A stretch of DNA of 40,727 nucleotides. Origin: Draconibacterium sp. (lineage in GTDB: Bacteria > Bacteroidota > Bacteroidia > Bacteroidales > Prolixibacteraceae). Within the stretch, counting starts at the first letter, position 1, and each line of letters begins with the position of its first letter. Shown here in pieces: positions 25,933 through 33,405 of the stretch. The DNA is taken from NCBI GenBank assembly GCA_011620585.1, contig WOYV01000013.1, positions 1 through 40,727 of the forward strand, in the 5' to 3' direction. Both the position numbers and the translations under genes were made by a program. The notes below the pieces were generated by a model. It worked only from the letters and a program-made list of their open reading frames with translations. It ran no database searches and was not told where the DNA came from.

Positions 25933-27057
25933 ATGGTAATTGCGGTAAATACCCGTTTACTTATTAAAGGAAAGCTCGAAGGGATTGGCTGGTTTACGTA
26001 TGAAACGCTAAAGCGAATGACGCTCAACCATCCCGAGCACGAGTTTATTTTTATTTTCGACCGGCCTTACAACCAGGATTATATTTTTGCCGAAAATGTA
26101 AAACCGGTTGTCATCGGTCCTCCCACGCGACATCCGCTTTTGTGGTACTTTTGGTTCGATTTCCGGATTCCGCGTATTCTGAAAAAATACAAGGCCGATT
26201 TGTTTTTATCGCCCGACGGTTATCTATCGCAACGAACGAAAGTGCCTCAACTGGGTGTGATACACGACATTAACTTTGTGCATCGGCCCGACGATTTACC
26301 CTGGTTGAAAGCAAAATACTACAATTACTATTTCCCAAAATTTGCCCGTCTTGCCAAACGATTGGCAACGGTTTCGTTTTATTCGAAAGAAGACATCACC
26401 CGTTCATTCAAAGTCGATTACGATAAGATTGATGTGGTAAACGACGGGATCAACCAGATTTTTGAACCGATTTCGGAAAAGGAAATTCAGGAGGTCAGGG
26501 ATGCTTATGCAATGGGCGCCGATTACTTTTTATTTGTGGGAGCGCTGCACCCCAGGAAAAACGTAAGTGGTTTACTTAAAGCTTTCGACGCTTTTAAAAG
26601 TGTGCTACACAGCGATACCAAGCTCGTGATAGTAGGGGGAGAAATGCACAAAACCGGCGATATTTTTGAAACCTATGAAAACATGCGCTGCAAAAACGAT
26701 GTGGTTTTTACCGGCAGGGTAACTACCCGCGAGTTGCATGATATTTTTGGCGGGGCGCTGGCGCTTACTTTCGTTCCTTTTTTCGAAGGATTTGGTATCC
26801 CGATTGTGGAAGCGATGAGTGCCGGCATACCTGTAATTTGTTCAAATACTACCTCGATGCCCGAAGTAGGCGGAAACGCGGTTTTATATGCCGACCCGCT
26901 AAAAATAGAGCAGATAACCAATGCAATGATCCGTATTTATGAAGATGCCGAATTGCGAAAATCGATGGTAGAAAAAGGTTTTGTGCAGAAGAATAAATTT
27001 AGCTGGGACGAAACTGCCCGCCTGCTTTGGATGAGCGTAGAAAAAGCGTTGCAATAA
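25933..27057 (+). CDS. GT4-family glycosyltransferase
   Basis: Glycosyltransferase with a GT-B fold, 374 aa. The N-terminal domain begins [25 protein letters not shown] is the start of the acceptor-side domain, in which the Gly-rich GKLEGIGWF loop is clear; the C-terminal GT4 domain has [33 protein letters not shown] and the E-x7-E motif [11 protein letters not shown]. The ATG at 25933 is chosen over a TTG at 25900 because the family starts with VIAVNTRL. It is divergent from the flippase and likely works in the same cell-surface glycan or glycolipid pathway, using a sugar nucleotide as donor. Acceptor and sugar cannot be deduced. It is followed by a GC-rich hairpin at 27070-27085. Confidence 0.88.
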   Translation: MVIAVNTRLLIKGKLEGIGWFTYETLKRMTLNHPEHEFIFIFDRPYNQDYIFAENVKPVVIGPPTRHPLLWYFWFDFRIPRILKKYKADLFLSPDGYLSQRTKVPQLGVIHDINFVHRPDDLPWLKAKYYNYYFPKFARLAKRLATVSFYSKEDITRSFKVDYDKIDVVNDGINQIFEPISEKEIQEVRDAYAMGADYFLFVGALHPRKNVSGLLKAFDAFKSVLHSDTKLVIVGGEMHKTGDIFETYENMRCKNDVVFTGRVTTRELHDIFGGALALTFVPFFEGFGIPIVEAMSAGIPVICSNTTSMPEVGGNAVLYADPLKIEQITNAMIRIYEDAELRKSMVEKGFVQKNKFSWDETARLLWMSVEKALQ

Positions 27058-27060
27058 AGC

Positions 27061-27085
27061 CCCTCCCTGCCTCCCCTTGGGGAGG
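27061..27085. repeat. Intergenic hairpin repeat before rnhB
   Basis: CTCCCTGCC (27063-27071) followed by CCTCCCC-TT-GGGGAGG (27070-27085), a perfect 7-bp stem. The 9-mer is shared, in inverted orientation, with the element at 8746-8754, which also adjoins a palindrome. No T-tract follows on either strand, so it is not a normal terminator. Confidence 0.45.
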
Positions 27086-27112
27086 AGAAATGAAATGATT
27101 GAAGATAGGAAG

Positions 27113-27724
27113 ATGACAAAACAAAAACTACTATCCTGCTATAAAGAAAATACAATTGAAGCCGGTTGCGACGAAGCGGGACGTGGTTGTCTGGCCGGGC
27201 CCGTGTTTGCGGCAGCCGTAATATTGCCTTCCGATTTTGAAAATAATCTGCTAAACGATTCAAAACAACTTAGCGAAAAACAACGTTATACACTCCGTCC
27301 GCTAATCGAAGGACAAGCGCTGGCCTGGGCGGTTGCGATGCTCGATAATCGCGAAATTGATGAGGTCAATATTTTGAATGCCTCGTTTATGGCGATGAAC
27401 CGCGCTGTTGAAAAACTAAAGATCAGGCCCGAACATTTGTTGATCGATGGAAACCGTTTTCGTACACAAAGCAACATCCCCTATACCTGCATGGTGAAAG
27501 GCGATGGGCGTTTTTATTCGATTGCCGCGGCTTCGGTACTCGCCAAAACTTACCGCGACGATTTTATGCAGCAACTTCACTGCGAATTCCCAAATTACAA
27601 CTGGGCCCAAAATAAGGGATATCCCACCAAAATACACCGCGCAGCCATTCGAGAACACGGGGCTACAAAATATCACCGGATGACGTTTAAGTTGCTGGAT
27701 GAACAGTTAGAGTTGGATTTTTAA
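27113..27724 (+). CDS. rnhB: Ribonuclease HII
   Basis: Cleaves RNA in RNA-DNA hybrids and removes single ribonucleotides from DNA. The 203-aa product has the family signature [15 protein letters not shown] with metal-binding Asp20 and Glu21, then [19 protein letters not shown], and [15 protein letters not shown]. Start choice: ATG at 27113 gives the usual length and is preceded by AGGAAG; in-frame alternatives are ATG at 27095 and TTG at 27077, the latter inside the hairpin repeat. It follows the glycosyltransferase by 55 bp and converges with psd, with only 25 bp between stops. RNase HI is encoded close by on the other strand. Confidence 0.95.
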   Translation: MTKQKLLSCYKENTIEAGCDEAGRGCLAGPVFAAAVILPSDFENNLLNDSKQLSEKQRYTLRPLIEGQALAWAVAMLDNREIDEVNILNASFMAMNRAVEKLKIRPEHLLIDGNRFRTQSNIPYTCMVKGDGRFYSIAAASVLAKTYRDDFMQQLHCEFPNYNWAQNKGYPTKIHRAAIREHGATKYHRMTFKLLDEQLELDF

Positions 27725-27749
27725 GTGTTTTTCAAATTAGTTGGAAGAA

Positions 27750-28628
27750 TCAATGTGCGATAGTTTCTCCCACCCGAACGGTGGTTTCGAGGCATTTTTC
27801 CGTATTCGAAATAAGATCTTTGTCAAACTGGACTTTTCCTTTCTCGAAAAGTAGCACCAACGTCGATCCACCAAAAGCAAAGTAGCCTTTCTCATCACCT
27901 TTTTTTACCTGGCCGGGCGAGTAGGTTTGAATAATGCTCCCTACCATGGTAGCTCCCACATCTGCGATAAGCATGTCGCCGTATTCTTTGGTTGCCAGTG
28001 TGCAGTATTCGCGTTTGTTTTCGCAAAAGATTTCGAGGCTGCCACGCAAAGCCAATGGCGAAACCGAAAAGTAGTGGCCTCTGATTTTAGTCGGCTCAGA
28101 AGCTATTCCGGAAGCCGGAAAATGGTAGCGGTGATAATCGGGCGGGGCCAAACGAACGATTGCCATCGATCCTTCGGCATATCTTATGGCGAGTTCATCG
28201 TTTTGTAAAAAGCGGGTAAGGGTAAATTCCGATCCTTTGATAAAAAATGTATTTACATCTTTCAATGTAGCGAAGACCAGGATTTTGCCATCGGCGGGCG
28301 AAATAAGGTGCTCTCCCATTACACGCGCATCTTTTTTTAATTTACGGCAGAAAAAATCATTAAAGCTTTTATATTCTTTGGTAGTACTGATTTGAAATTC
28401 ATTTAAATCGATCCCATGTTCTTCCACAAAAGACGGAATGCGTTTAGCTGAGTGCCGGGTGTTCATGTACCATCCGCCAAGTGCTGAAACCAGTTTACGT
28501 TTAAAAAGCAAATGCAGCGCGAGTTTCCCGCTGCCAGTTGCGTACAACCAGTTTAGGATGCCTACGCCGGGGACATTTTCCTGACGCAGTTCGCCATTTT
28601 TTCGATCGATATATGAAATACCTGCCAT
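27750..28628 (-). CDS. psd: Phosphatidylserine decarboxylase proenzyme
   Basis: Converts phosphatidylserine to phosphatidylethanolamine. The 292-aa proenzyme would self-cleave at the FGGS-T motif, where Ser255 becomes the pyruvoyl group of the alpha chain. The catalytic residues are Asp113 in SPADGK and His166/His169 in PPDYHRYHFPASG. The length fits the long membrane-associated form. Its ATG lies 1 nt after the rnhA stop, so rnhA-psd is an operon. The gene converges with rnhB (25 bp between stops). The pairing of rnhA with psd has no obvious functional logic. Confidence 0.95.
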   Translation of the reverse strand: MAGISYIDRKNGELRQENVPGVGILNWLYATGSGKLALHLLFKRKLVSALGGWYMNTRHSAKRIPSFVEEHGIDLNEFQISTTKEYKSFNDFFCRKLKKDARVMGEHLISPADGKILVFATLKDVNTFFIKGSEFTLTRFLQNDELAIRYAEGSMAIVRLAPPDYHRYHFPASGIASEPTKIRGHYFSVSPLALRGSLEIFCENKREYCTLATKEYGDMLIADVGATMVGSIIQTYSPGQVKKGDEKGYFAFGGSTLVLLFEKGKVQFDKDLISNTEKCLETTVRVGETIAH

Positions 28629-28629
28629 G

Positions 28630-29091
28630 TTACCCGGGTTGATAGCCGGTATCTTCCAGCAATGTTTCTTTAAACGAGGCAGCCACGGCCAGTTCGTCGC
28701 AACGTTCGTTGTATACGTTGTTAGCGTGGCCTTTCACCCACACAAATTTAACGATATGTTTTTTGTAAAGCTCTAAAAAACGCATCCAAAGATCGGGATT
28801 CTTCTTTCCTTTAAAACGTTTTTGCACCCACGAAAATACCCAGCCTTTTTCCACCGCATCGGCCACATATTTCGAATCGGTATAAATAGTTACTTCGCTA
28901 CCCGGTATTTTCAGGGTTTCGAGAGCAACGATAACAGCCAGCAATTCCATCCGGTTGTTGGTGGTCAGTTTAAAACCTTCCGATAGCTCCTTTTTATGCC
29001 CACCGGCCATCATTACTACGCCATAGCCACCCGGTCCGGGATTTCCCCGTGCTGCGCCATCGGTGTAGATCGTTATTTTTGGTCGTGCCAT
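28630..29091 (-). CDS. rnhA: Ribonuclease HI
   Basis: Degrades the RNA strand of RNA-DNA hybrids. The 153-aa protein shows the full catalytic set: Asp11 in IYTDGAARGNPGPGG, Glu49 in NNRMELLAV, Asp72 in IYTDSKYVADAV and Asp132 in NERCDELA, plus the His-loop HANN. The basic protrusion segment RFKGKKNPDLW is present. Normal length for the family. It lies immediately upstream of psd with a 1-nt gap. In the 113-bp gap to the S46 peptidase there is a minus-strand terminator at 29143-29184 and a small direct repeat AGTAGGGAG (29104-29112 and 29118-29126). Confidence 0.96.
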   Translation of the reverse strand: MARPKITIYTDGAARGNPGPGGYGVVMMAGGHKKELSEGFKLTTNNRMELLAVIVALETLKIPGSEVTIYTDSKYVADAVEKGWVFSWVQKRFKGKKNPDLWMRFLELYKKHIVKFVWVKGHANNVYNERCDELAVAASFKETLLEDTGYQPG

Positions 29092-29142
29092 TTAAATGTA
29101 ATAAGTAGGGAGTACAAAGTAGGGAGGATTCTTCGAAATAAG

Positions 29143-29184
29143 CAAAACAAAAAAAGAAAACCCCGTCAAACCGACGAGGTTTTC
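29143..29184 (-). terminator. Rho-independent terminator of the S46 peptidase gene
   Basis: On the minus strand GAAAACC-CGTC-type arms pair with GACG-GGTTTTC around a 5-nt loop (29156-29184; one C/A mismatch). They are followed by a T-rich tract corresponding to the A-run at 29143-29155. It lies just downstream of the S46 gene stop and before rnhA. Confidence 0.85.
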
Positions 29185-29204
29185 AATATTATTTTCTTTT
29201 CGAA

Positions 29205-31358
29205 TTATCTTATAATCTCCATTTCATCAACCAGATGACCGGCACCGGCATACACATCGATTACCCACAAAACAAAGCGGATATCAACATTAATACAACG
29301 TTGCAGGTTGGGTTCAAAAACAAAGTCACCACTCATGGCTTCCCAGTTTCCGTCGAATGCAATCCCAATCAGTTGTCCTTCGCCATTGATAACAGGGCTA
29401 CCCGAATTCCCGCCGGTAATATCGTTGTTGGTAATAAATGCGGCATGTAGTTTTCCATCGGTATCGGCATATTGTCCGTAATTTTTCTCCAACAGCAGTT
29501 CTTTCATGTGCGCCGGCACATCAAATTCATAGTCGCCCGGAATTTCTTTCTCAAGGTAGCCATCGGTGGTGGTGTAATATTTATAAGTCACACCATCGCG
29601 CGGATCGTAATCCATGACTTTTCCGTAGGTCAAACGCATGGTCGAATTCGCATCGGGATAGAATACCTTTTCGGGTTGCATTTCCATTAAACCAGAAACA
29701 AACAATCGTCTTCCTTTCGAGAGTTTTTCGCCACCTGCAGCTTGTTGCTTAGCTATTTCGCGATACTTGTTGAAAATAGCCACCGCAGCCTGAAAGGCCA
29801 TATCTTTCTTCAATGCTTTCAGTGTTGGTTTTTCAAGGAAGGCCTTTAATTCAGCTTCGTTGTCAAAAACCGATTTTTCAAACATTTTGGCGGCATATTT
29901 CTCGTAGTCGCCTTTGTATTTTTTCTGAATCTCATCGTAAATCGAAGGATAGAAAGCGGACGAATTCTTTTCGGCATAGATTTTCATTAACGCGGCGGTA
30001 ATTTTTTGGTCGGTGGCAGCATCATAATCTTTGAAATAGTTTTCGAGCCTGCCTTTCATTCCTTCCACAACACGCTCGATCTTATCTTTATTTTCTTCCG
30101 GTTTTTCGAGCAAGTTAATCAACGGGCTGGCGCTATTCGCAAACAGAAAAATTTCGGGACCCATCAACAAGGCTTCTACCATGTAATCGCGGGCTTTATC
30201 GTTTTCAATATCGGTGTAGGCTTCCCTGATCAACGGCAACGCTTCACCGTATTTGGCTTTACGGGCCGGGTCGGCATCAACCCATGTTGTAAACTGATCT
30301 TCGAGTTCTCTTTTCTGGTCGAGAACATGCAGCTTGGTAAGCGCTTCGTTCTGTCCGATCGCATTTTTGTAGTAGTTGGCGCTGCGGGCATGCTTCGATG
30401 CATACTGGATTTTAGCTTTTTGGCTGGTGACCATGTAATCGGCAATAATTTCCAGTTTTTTTGCCCGAACCTCGATACGGGCAGTGTTGGTTACCTTCAT
30501 GGTATAATCAATGCCGTAAGAAGTTTTGTAACGGTTGGTACGTCCAGGATAACCAAAAACCATAGCAAAGTCGTTTTCCTTAACACCTCTCAGCGAGATT
30601 GGGAAGAACTTTTTAGGCTGAAAGGGAACGTTGTCTTCCGAGTATTCGGCAGGGGAACCATCGGGGGCACAATATACGCGAAACATCGAGAAGTCGTTGG
30701 TATGACGGGGCCACATCCAATTGTCGGTGTCGCCGCCAAATTTACCCAATGCCTGAGGAGGAGCGCCTACCAAACGCACATCGCGGTAGGTTTCGGCCAC
30801 AAAAAGGAAATACTGGTTGGCATTGAAAAAGTCGCGAACATATACTTCGTAATGTGTGTCGCCTTTGGCTTCTTTCTCCAAACGGTCGGTAACTTCGTTT
30901 ATTTTTTTGCTTCTTTCGGCTTCGCTCATGTCTTCGTTAAGCTCGGCTAAAACCTTGTCTGTCACATCTTCCACGCTTAAAAGGAAGGTAACTGTTTTTC
31001 CCGGGTTTGGCAGTTCTTCGTCGCGCGACATTGCCCAGAAACCATCCTGCAAATAGTCGTGTTCAACACTCGAATGTGCTTGTATTTCGCCAAAACCACA
31101 GTGGTGGTTAGTCAGCAAAAGTCCGTCTTTCGAAATCAGTTCGGCAGTACACGAGCCGTGGTCGAGTGCCACAACGGCGTCTTTCAGGCTGGCATTATTG
31201 ATGCTGTAAATATCTTCAGCACTAAGTTTGCAGCCCATTTCCTGCATGGTATTTATATTCAGTTTGTAAATCAGCGAAGGAAGCCACATTCCTTCGTCGG
31301 CTACTGCTGAACCGAACAGAAATACCGTTAATAGCAGTATCAGGTTTAATTTTCTCAT
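29205..31358 (-). CDS. S46 family dipeptidyl-peptidase (DPP7-like)
   Basis: Periplasmic serine peptidase that removes dipeptides from the N-terminus of peptides, feeding amino-acid uptake. The 717-aa protein (ATG at 31358) has a signal peptide (1-20) ending SAVA. The catalytic His is in TNHHCGFGE (His85/86), matching His85 of characterised DPP11, which supports this start over the ATG at 31370. The nucleophile is Ser652 in TGGNSGSPV. The specificity position, 18 residues after the Ser, is Gly670 in AFDGNW; in the family a Gly here means DPP7 (hydrophobic P1) and an Arg means DPP11 (Asp/Glu P1). The gene has its own promoter and terminator. Creatininase and barrel genes upstream are transcribed in the same direction. 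Family certain; DPP7 subtype inferred from one residue. Confidence 0.94.
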   Translation of the reverse strand: MRKLNLILLLTVFLFGSAVADEGMWLPSLIYKLNINTMQEMGCKLSAEDIYSINNASLKDAVVALDHGSCTAELISKDGLLLTNHHCGFGEIQAHSSVEHDYLQDGFWAMSRDEELPNPGKTVTFLLSVEDVTDKVLAELNEDMSEAERSKKINEVTDRLEKEAKGDTHYEVYVRDFFNANQYFLFVAETYRDVRLVGAPPQALGKFGGDTDNWMWPRHTNDFSMFRVYCAPDGSPAEYSEDNVPFQPKKFFPISLRGVKENDFAMVFGYPGRTNRYKTSYGIDYTMKVTNTARIEVRAKKLEIIADYMVTSQKAKIQYASKHARSANYYKNAIGQNEALTKLHVLDQKRELEDQFTTWVDADPARKAKYGEALPLIREAYTDIENDKARDYMVEALLMGPEIFLFANSASPLINLLEKPEENKDKIERVVEGMKGRLENYFKDYDAATDQKITAALMKIYAEKNSSAFYPSIYDEIQKKYKGDYEKYAAKMFEKSVFDNEAELKAFLEKPTLKALKKDMAFQAAVAIFNKYREIAKQQAAGGEKLSKGRRLFVSGLMEMQPEKVFYPDANSTMRLTYGKVMDYDPRDGVTYKYYTTTDGYLEKEIPGDYEFDVPAHMKELLLEKNYGQYADTDGKLHAAFITNNDITGGNSGSPVINGEGQLIGIAFDGNWEAMSGDFVFEPNLQRCINVDIRFVLWVIDVYAGAGHLVDEMEIIR

Positions 31359-31390
31359 TTTGATTACCATTTGTTACTTATCGTGATTTG

Positions 31391-31398
31391 CAAATATA
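31391..31398 (-). promoter_or_regulatory. Promoter of the S46 peptidase gene
   Basis: The minus strand reads TATATTTG, a perfect TAnnTTTG, with TTTC about 18 bp upstream (31417-31420) in place of the TTTG box. Transcription would start about 25 bp upstream of the ATG at 31358. Confidence 0.6.
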
Positions 31399-31569
31399 AT
31401 TTTTCCATCGACTTCGGAAAGTGACATTTATCGCCTTTACAAAACGGCATGAAACGTTGTTCCGAAAGACGGAGTTTCATTTTTCTTTTATTTGGTTGAA
31501 GGATTGGTAACGCTTTCAGGCTAAAAATTACAAAGCCGTTTTATACAGTTCCGATTAATAACAATCGGG

Positions 31570-32334
31570 TTATTCGTAAAGATCGTGAATATCGCAGGCA
31601 GCCAGTTCAACAAAGTAGGCTGCAATACGTTGACAAACCTCTTCGACAAATACTTTTCCTTTTTCGGCTGTCGATTTTTTGGGATTTCCCACCCCGGTAT
31701 CTTCCGAAACCTTGTCCCATTGCCGGGGTGCCCACGCAGTTTTATTTCGCATAGCCTGTAGTTTGTGCTGTTTTGCCTTTCCTTCGCCGGCTTCTTCCAG
31801 TGGCCGCACCAGTTCGGGAAAATAATGCATAATGATACTGGTCTCCATTTCGTTGGCATGGTCGCCGTCTTCTTCGAAGTATTTGGCCGGATCGGGAATT
31901 TTGAACCACTCAACCAAACTCAAAAACATATCGGGAAATTGAGGTTGCAGTTCACGTACAATGGGTTTGAAATCGTTGCCACCGTGTCCGTTCATAATAA
32001 CCAGTTTATAGATTCCCTGCCGGTTGAGCGAAGTAAGAATATCCTTCAGAATTATAGTTTGTGTTGACGGAGTGATGTGCAGGCAAAACGGCATATCGAC
32101 TTGCCCCACATTTTGCACGCCCAGCGGGATAGTGGGCAGTACCATAATTTTTGCTCCTTTTTCCCAGGCGATGGCTGCAGCATCGGTAGCAATCTTCCCG
32201 GTTTCCAGCGAATCGGTTCCGTAGGGCAGGTGGTAATTGTGTGGCTCGGTTGCACCCCAGGGTAAAATGGCCACATCGTATTTTTGATTTTTTACCTGCT
32301 TCCAGTTGGTTTGTTCTAAAATGTATGGTTTCAT
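31570..32334 (-). CDS. Creatininase-family amidohydrolase
   Basis: Metal-dependent amide hydrolase of the creatininase/formamide-hydrolase family, 254 aa, cytoplasmic. Metal ligands are visible: Glu30, His32 and Asp41 in GATEPHNYHLPYGTD, His117 in NGHGGN, and a Glu in GDHANEMETS (Glu162 or Glu164). The family includes creatinine hydrolases, amidases of cofactor pathways and formamide hydrolases such as those in riboflavin and F420 synthesis; this sequence does not decide the substrate. It is 21 bp downstream of the barrel-protein gene and probably co-transcribed with it. The S46 gene lies downstream with its own promoter. Family well supported. Confidence 0.9.
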   Translation of the reverse strand: MKPYILEQTNWKQVKNQKYDVAILPWGATEPHNYHLPYGTDSLETGKIATDAAAIAWEKGAKIMVLPTIPLGVQNVGQVDMPFCLHITPSTQTIILKDILTSLNRQGIYKLVIMNGHGGNDFKPIVRELQPQFPDMFLSLVEWFKIPDPAKYFEEDGDHANEMETSIIMHYFPELVRPLEEAGEGKAKQHKLQAMRNKTAWAPRQWDKVSEDTGVGNPKKSTAEKGKVFVEEVCQRIAAYFVELAACDIHDLYE

Positions 32335-32355
32335 TGGTTTAATAATATTATGAAA

Positions 32356-33186
32356 TTAGAATTGGACAAGTGTAATCCCAAAAGTAAAAGGCGTGAGCTC
32401 GGGTCCGCGGTTTTCTCTGAAAAGCGGTACGAGATCGTAGGTGGCGAACAGGTTCACCCAGCGGTAACCGGTACGTACCATAATTCCGTAATTAAAGTCG
32501 CGGATCGAAAAGTGATCGGCTACCTTTACCTTTTTGTAGCGTTCGAGTTTATATTTTACCTTGGTGTGGCTGGTTAATTTTACGCCTCCGAACAACCCCA
32601 TTGAAATATACATCCGCTTCCCGTAATTATTTACAGGTATCTGAAATTCGGCCAGCAGCGGGACCATTAACGACATAATCGCAAGATTCGACTTTTTAAT
32701 ATTTTCAAAGTTATTCGGAAGTGGTTGTACCACACTATTCTCATCCCGGGTGATGGTTGTGTTTTTATCGAGCCGATAGTTATATAAATGCAAACCGATC
32801 CCGGTAACCAGTCCTATCGTATTTCTCGCACGCTGGATCCCGATGCCCTGTTGTACAAGATTGATGTAAACTGAGTTCGACCGCAAAACATCGTTGGCCA
32901 TAAACTCGGCGCTGTAACCCGGGTAGTTTTCATTCAGAAACATATTGAACCCAAAATCGACGCCAGCATAATGTCCCGAAAATTTATCACGGTAGATACT
33001 TAACCCGGTGCGCGGGTTACTCCCGATCCGAATATTCCGAAGTAGCTTTTCAGGATTCTCATCCACAGGAACTATCGTGTCGGTAGTTTGTGCCAACAAA
33101 GGAAAAACAAGAAGCAGTAGAAATCCAGCCAGGAAGGCAGATTTCAGAAGATAAAATATGGATTTTGCCAACTTGAATCTCATCAT
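32356..33186 (-). CDS. Predicted outer-membrane beta-barrel protein (PorT/OMP_b-brl-like)
   Basis: A 276-aa protein with an N-terminal signal peptide (hydrophobic stretch to about residue 33, LLLLVFPLLAQ) and a C-terminal half rich in alternating hydrophobic/aromatic strands, ending in FGITLVQF with the terminal Phe typical of outer-membrane barrels. There are repeated Gly/aromatic strand patterns (GVDFGFNMF, YISMGLFGGVKL, MVRTGYRWVNLFATYDLV), consistent with an 8- to 10-stranded barrel of the Bacteroidota outer-membrane type. ATGs at 33186 and 33183 are both possible. It is not a clear match to a named protein; the role is unknown. A good -7 element lies about 32 bp upstream, so it heads the creatininase operon. 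Confidence 0.75.
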   Translation of the reverse strand: MMRFKLAKSIFYLLKSAFLAGFLLLLVFPLLAQTTDTIVPVDENPEKLLRNIRIGSNPRTGLSIYRDKFSGHYAGVDFGFNMFLNENYPGYSAEFMANDVLRSNSVYINLVQQGIGIQRARNTIGLVTGIGLHLYNYRLDKNTTITRDENSVVQPLPNNFENIKKSNLAIMSLMVPLLAEFQIPVNNYGKRMYISMGLFGGVKLTSHTKVKYKLERYKKVKVADHFSIRDFNYGIMVRTGYRWVNLFATYDLVPLFRENRGPELTPFTFGITLVQF

Positions 33187-33217
33187 ACAATCATGTTTTT
33201 CACGGGACTAAGACGAA

Positions 33218-33225
33218 CAAATTTA
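33218..33225 (-). promoter_or_regulatory. Promoter -7 element for the barrel-protein/creatininase operon
   Basis: The minus strand reads TAAATTTG, a perfect TAnnTTTG, 32 bp before the start codon. No TTTG is seen at the -33 distance. Confidence 0.45.
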
Positions 33226-33374
33226 GCAGAATCCGAGCGAAAATATAGTGTGCGGTCTATTAAAAAACCAAAAAGCAGTGTCAAAATCAGAATCCGTCTG
33301 AATACTCGTCATCGGGTAAAAGTTAAATTTTCAAAAGAGAAATTTATAAACGCCTGAAATACAAATTAAAAGAG

Positions 33375-33382
33375 TACCTTTG
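33375..33382 (+). promoter_or_regulatory. Promoter -7 element for the DEAD-box helicase gene
   Basis: TACCTTTG matches TAnnTTTG exactly and lies 23 bp before the ATG at 33406. The expected -33 box is not clear. Confidence 0.5.
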
Positions 33383-33405
33383 CGCCCACTTTTAAAATAA
33401 AAAGA

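Noticed and set aside
27070-27085. C/G hairpin considered as terminator of the GT4 gene
   Set aside because: No T-tract follows on either strand; it fits a repeat element better.
29104-29126. AGTAGGGAG repeated twice upstream of rnhA
   Set aside because: Only two copies, short, with no palindromic character or promoter relation; too weak for a separate finding.
30006-30950. Open frame of 314 codons on the plus strand opposite the S46 peptidase gene
   Set aside because: It is fully antisense to a clear, conserved peptidase; its translation shows no recognisable domain and looks like a shadow frame caused by codon bias.
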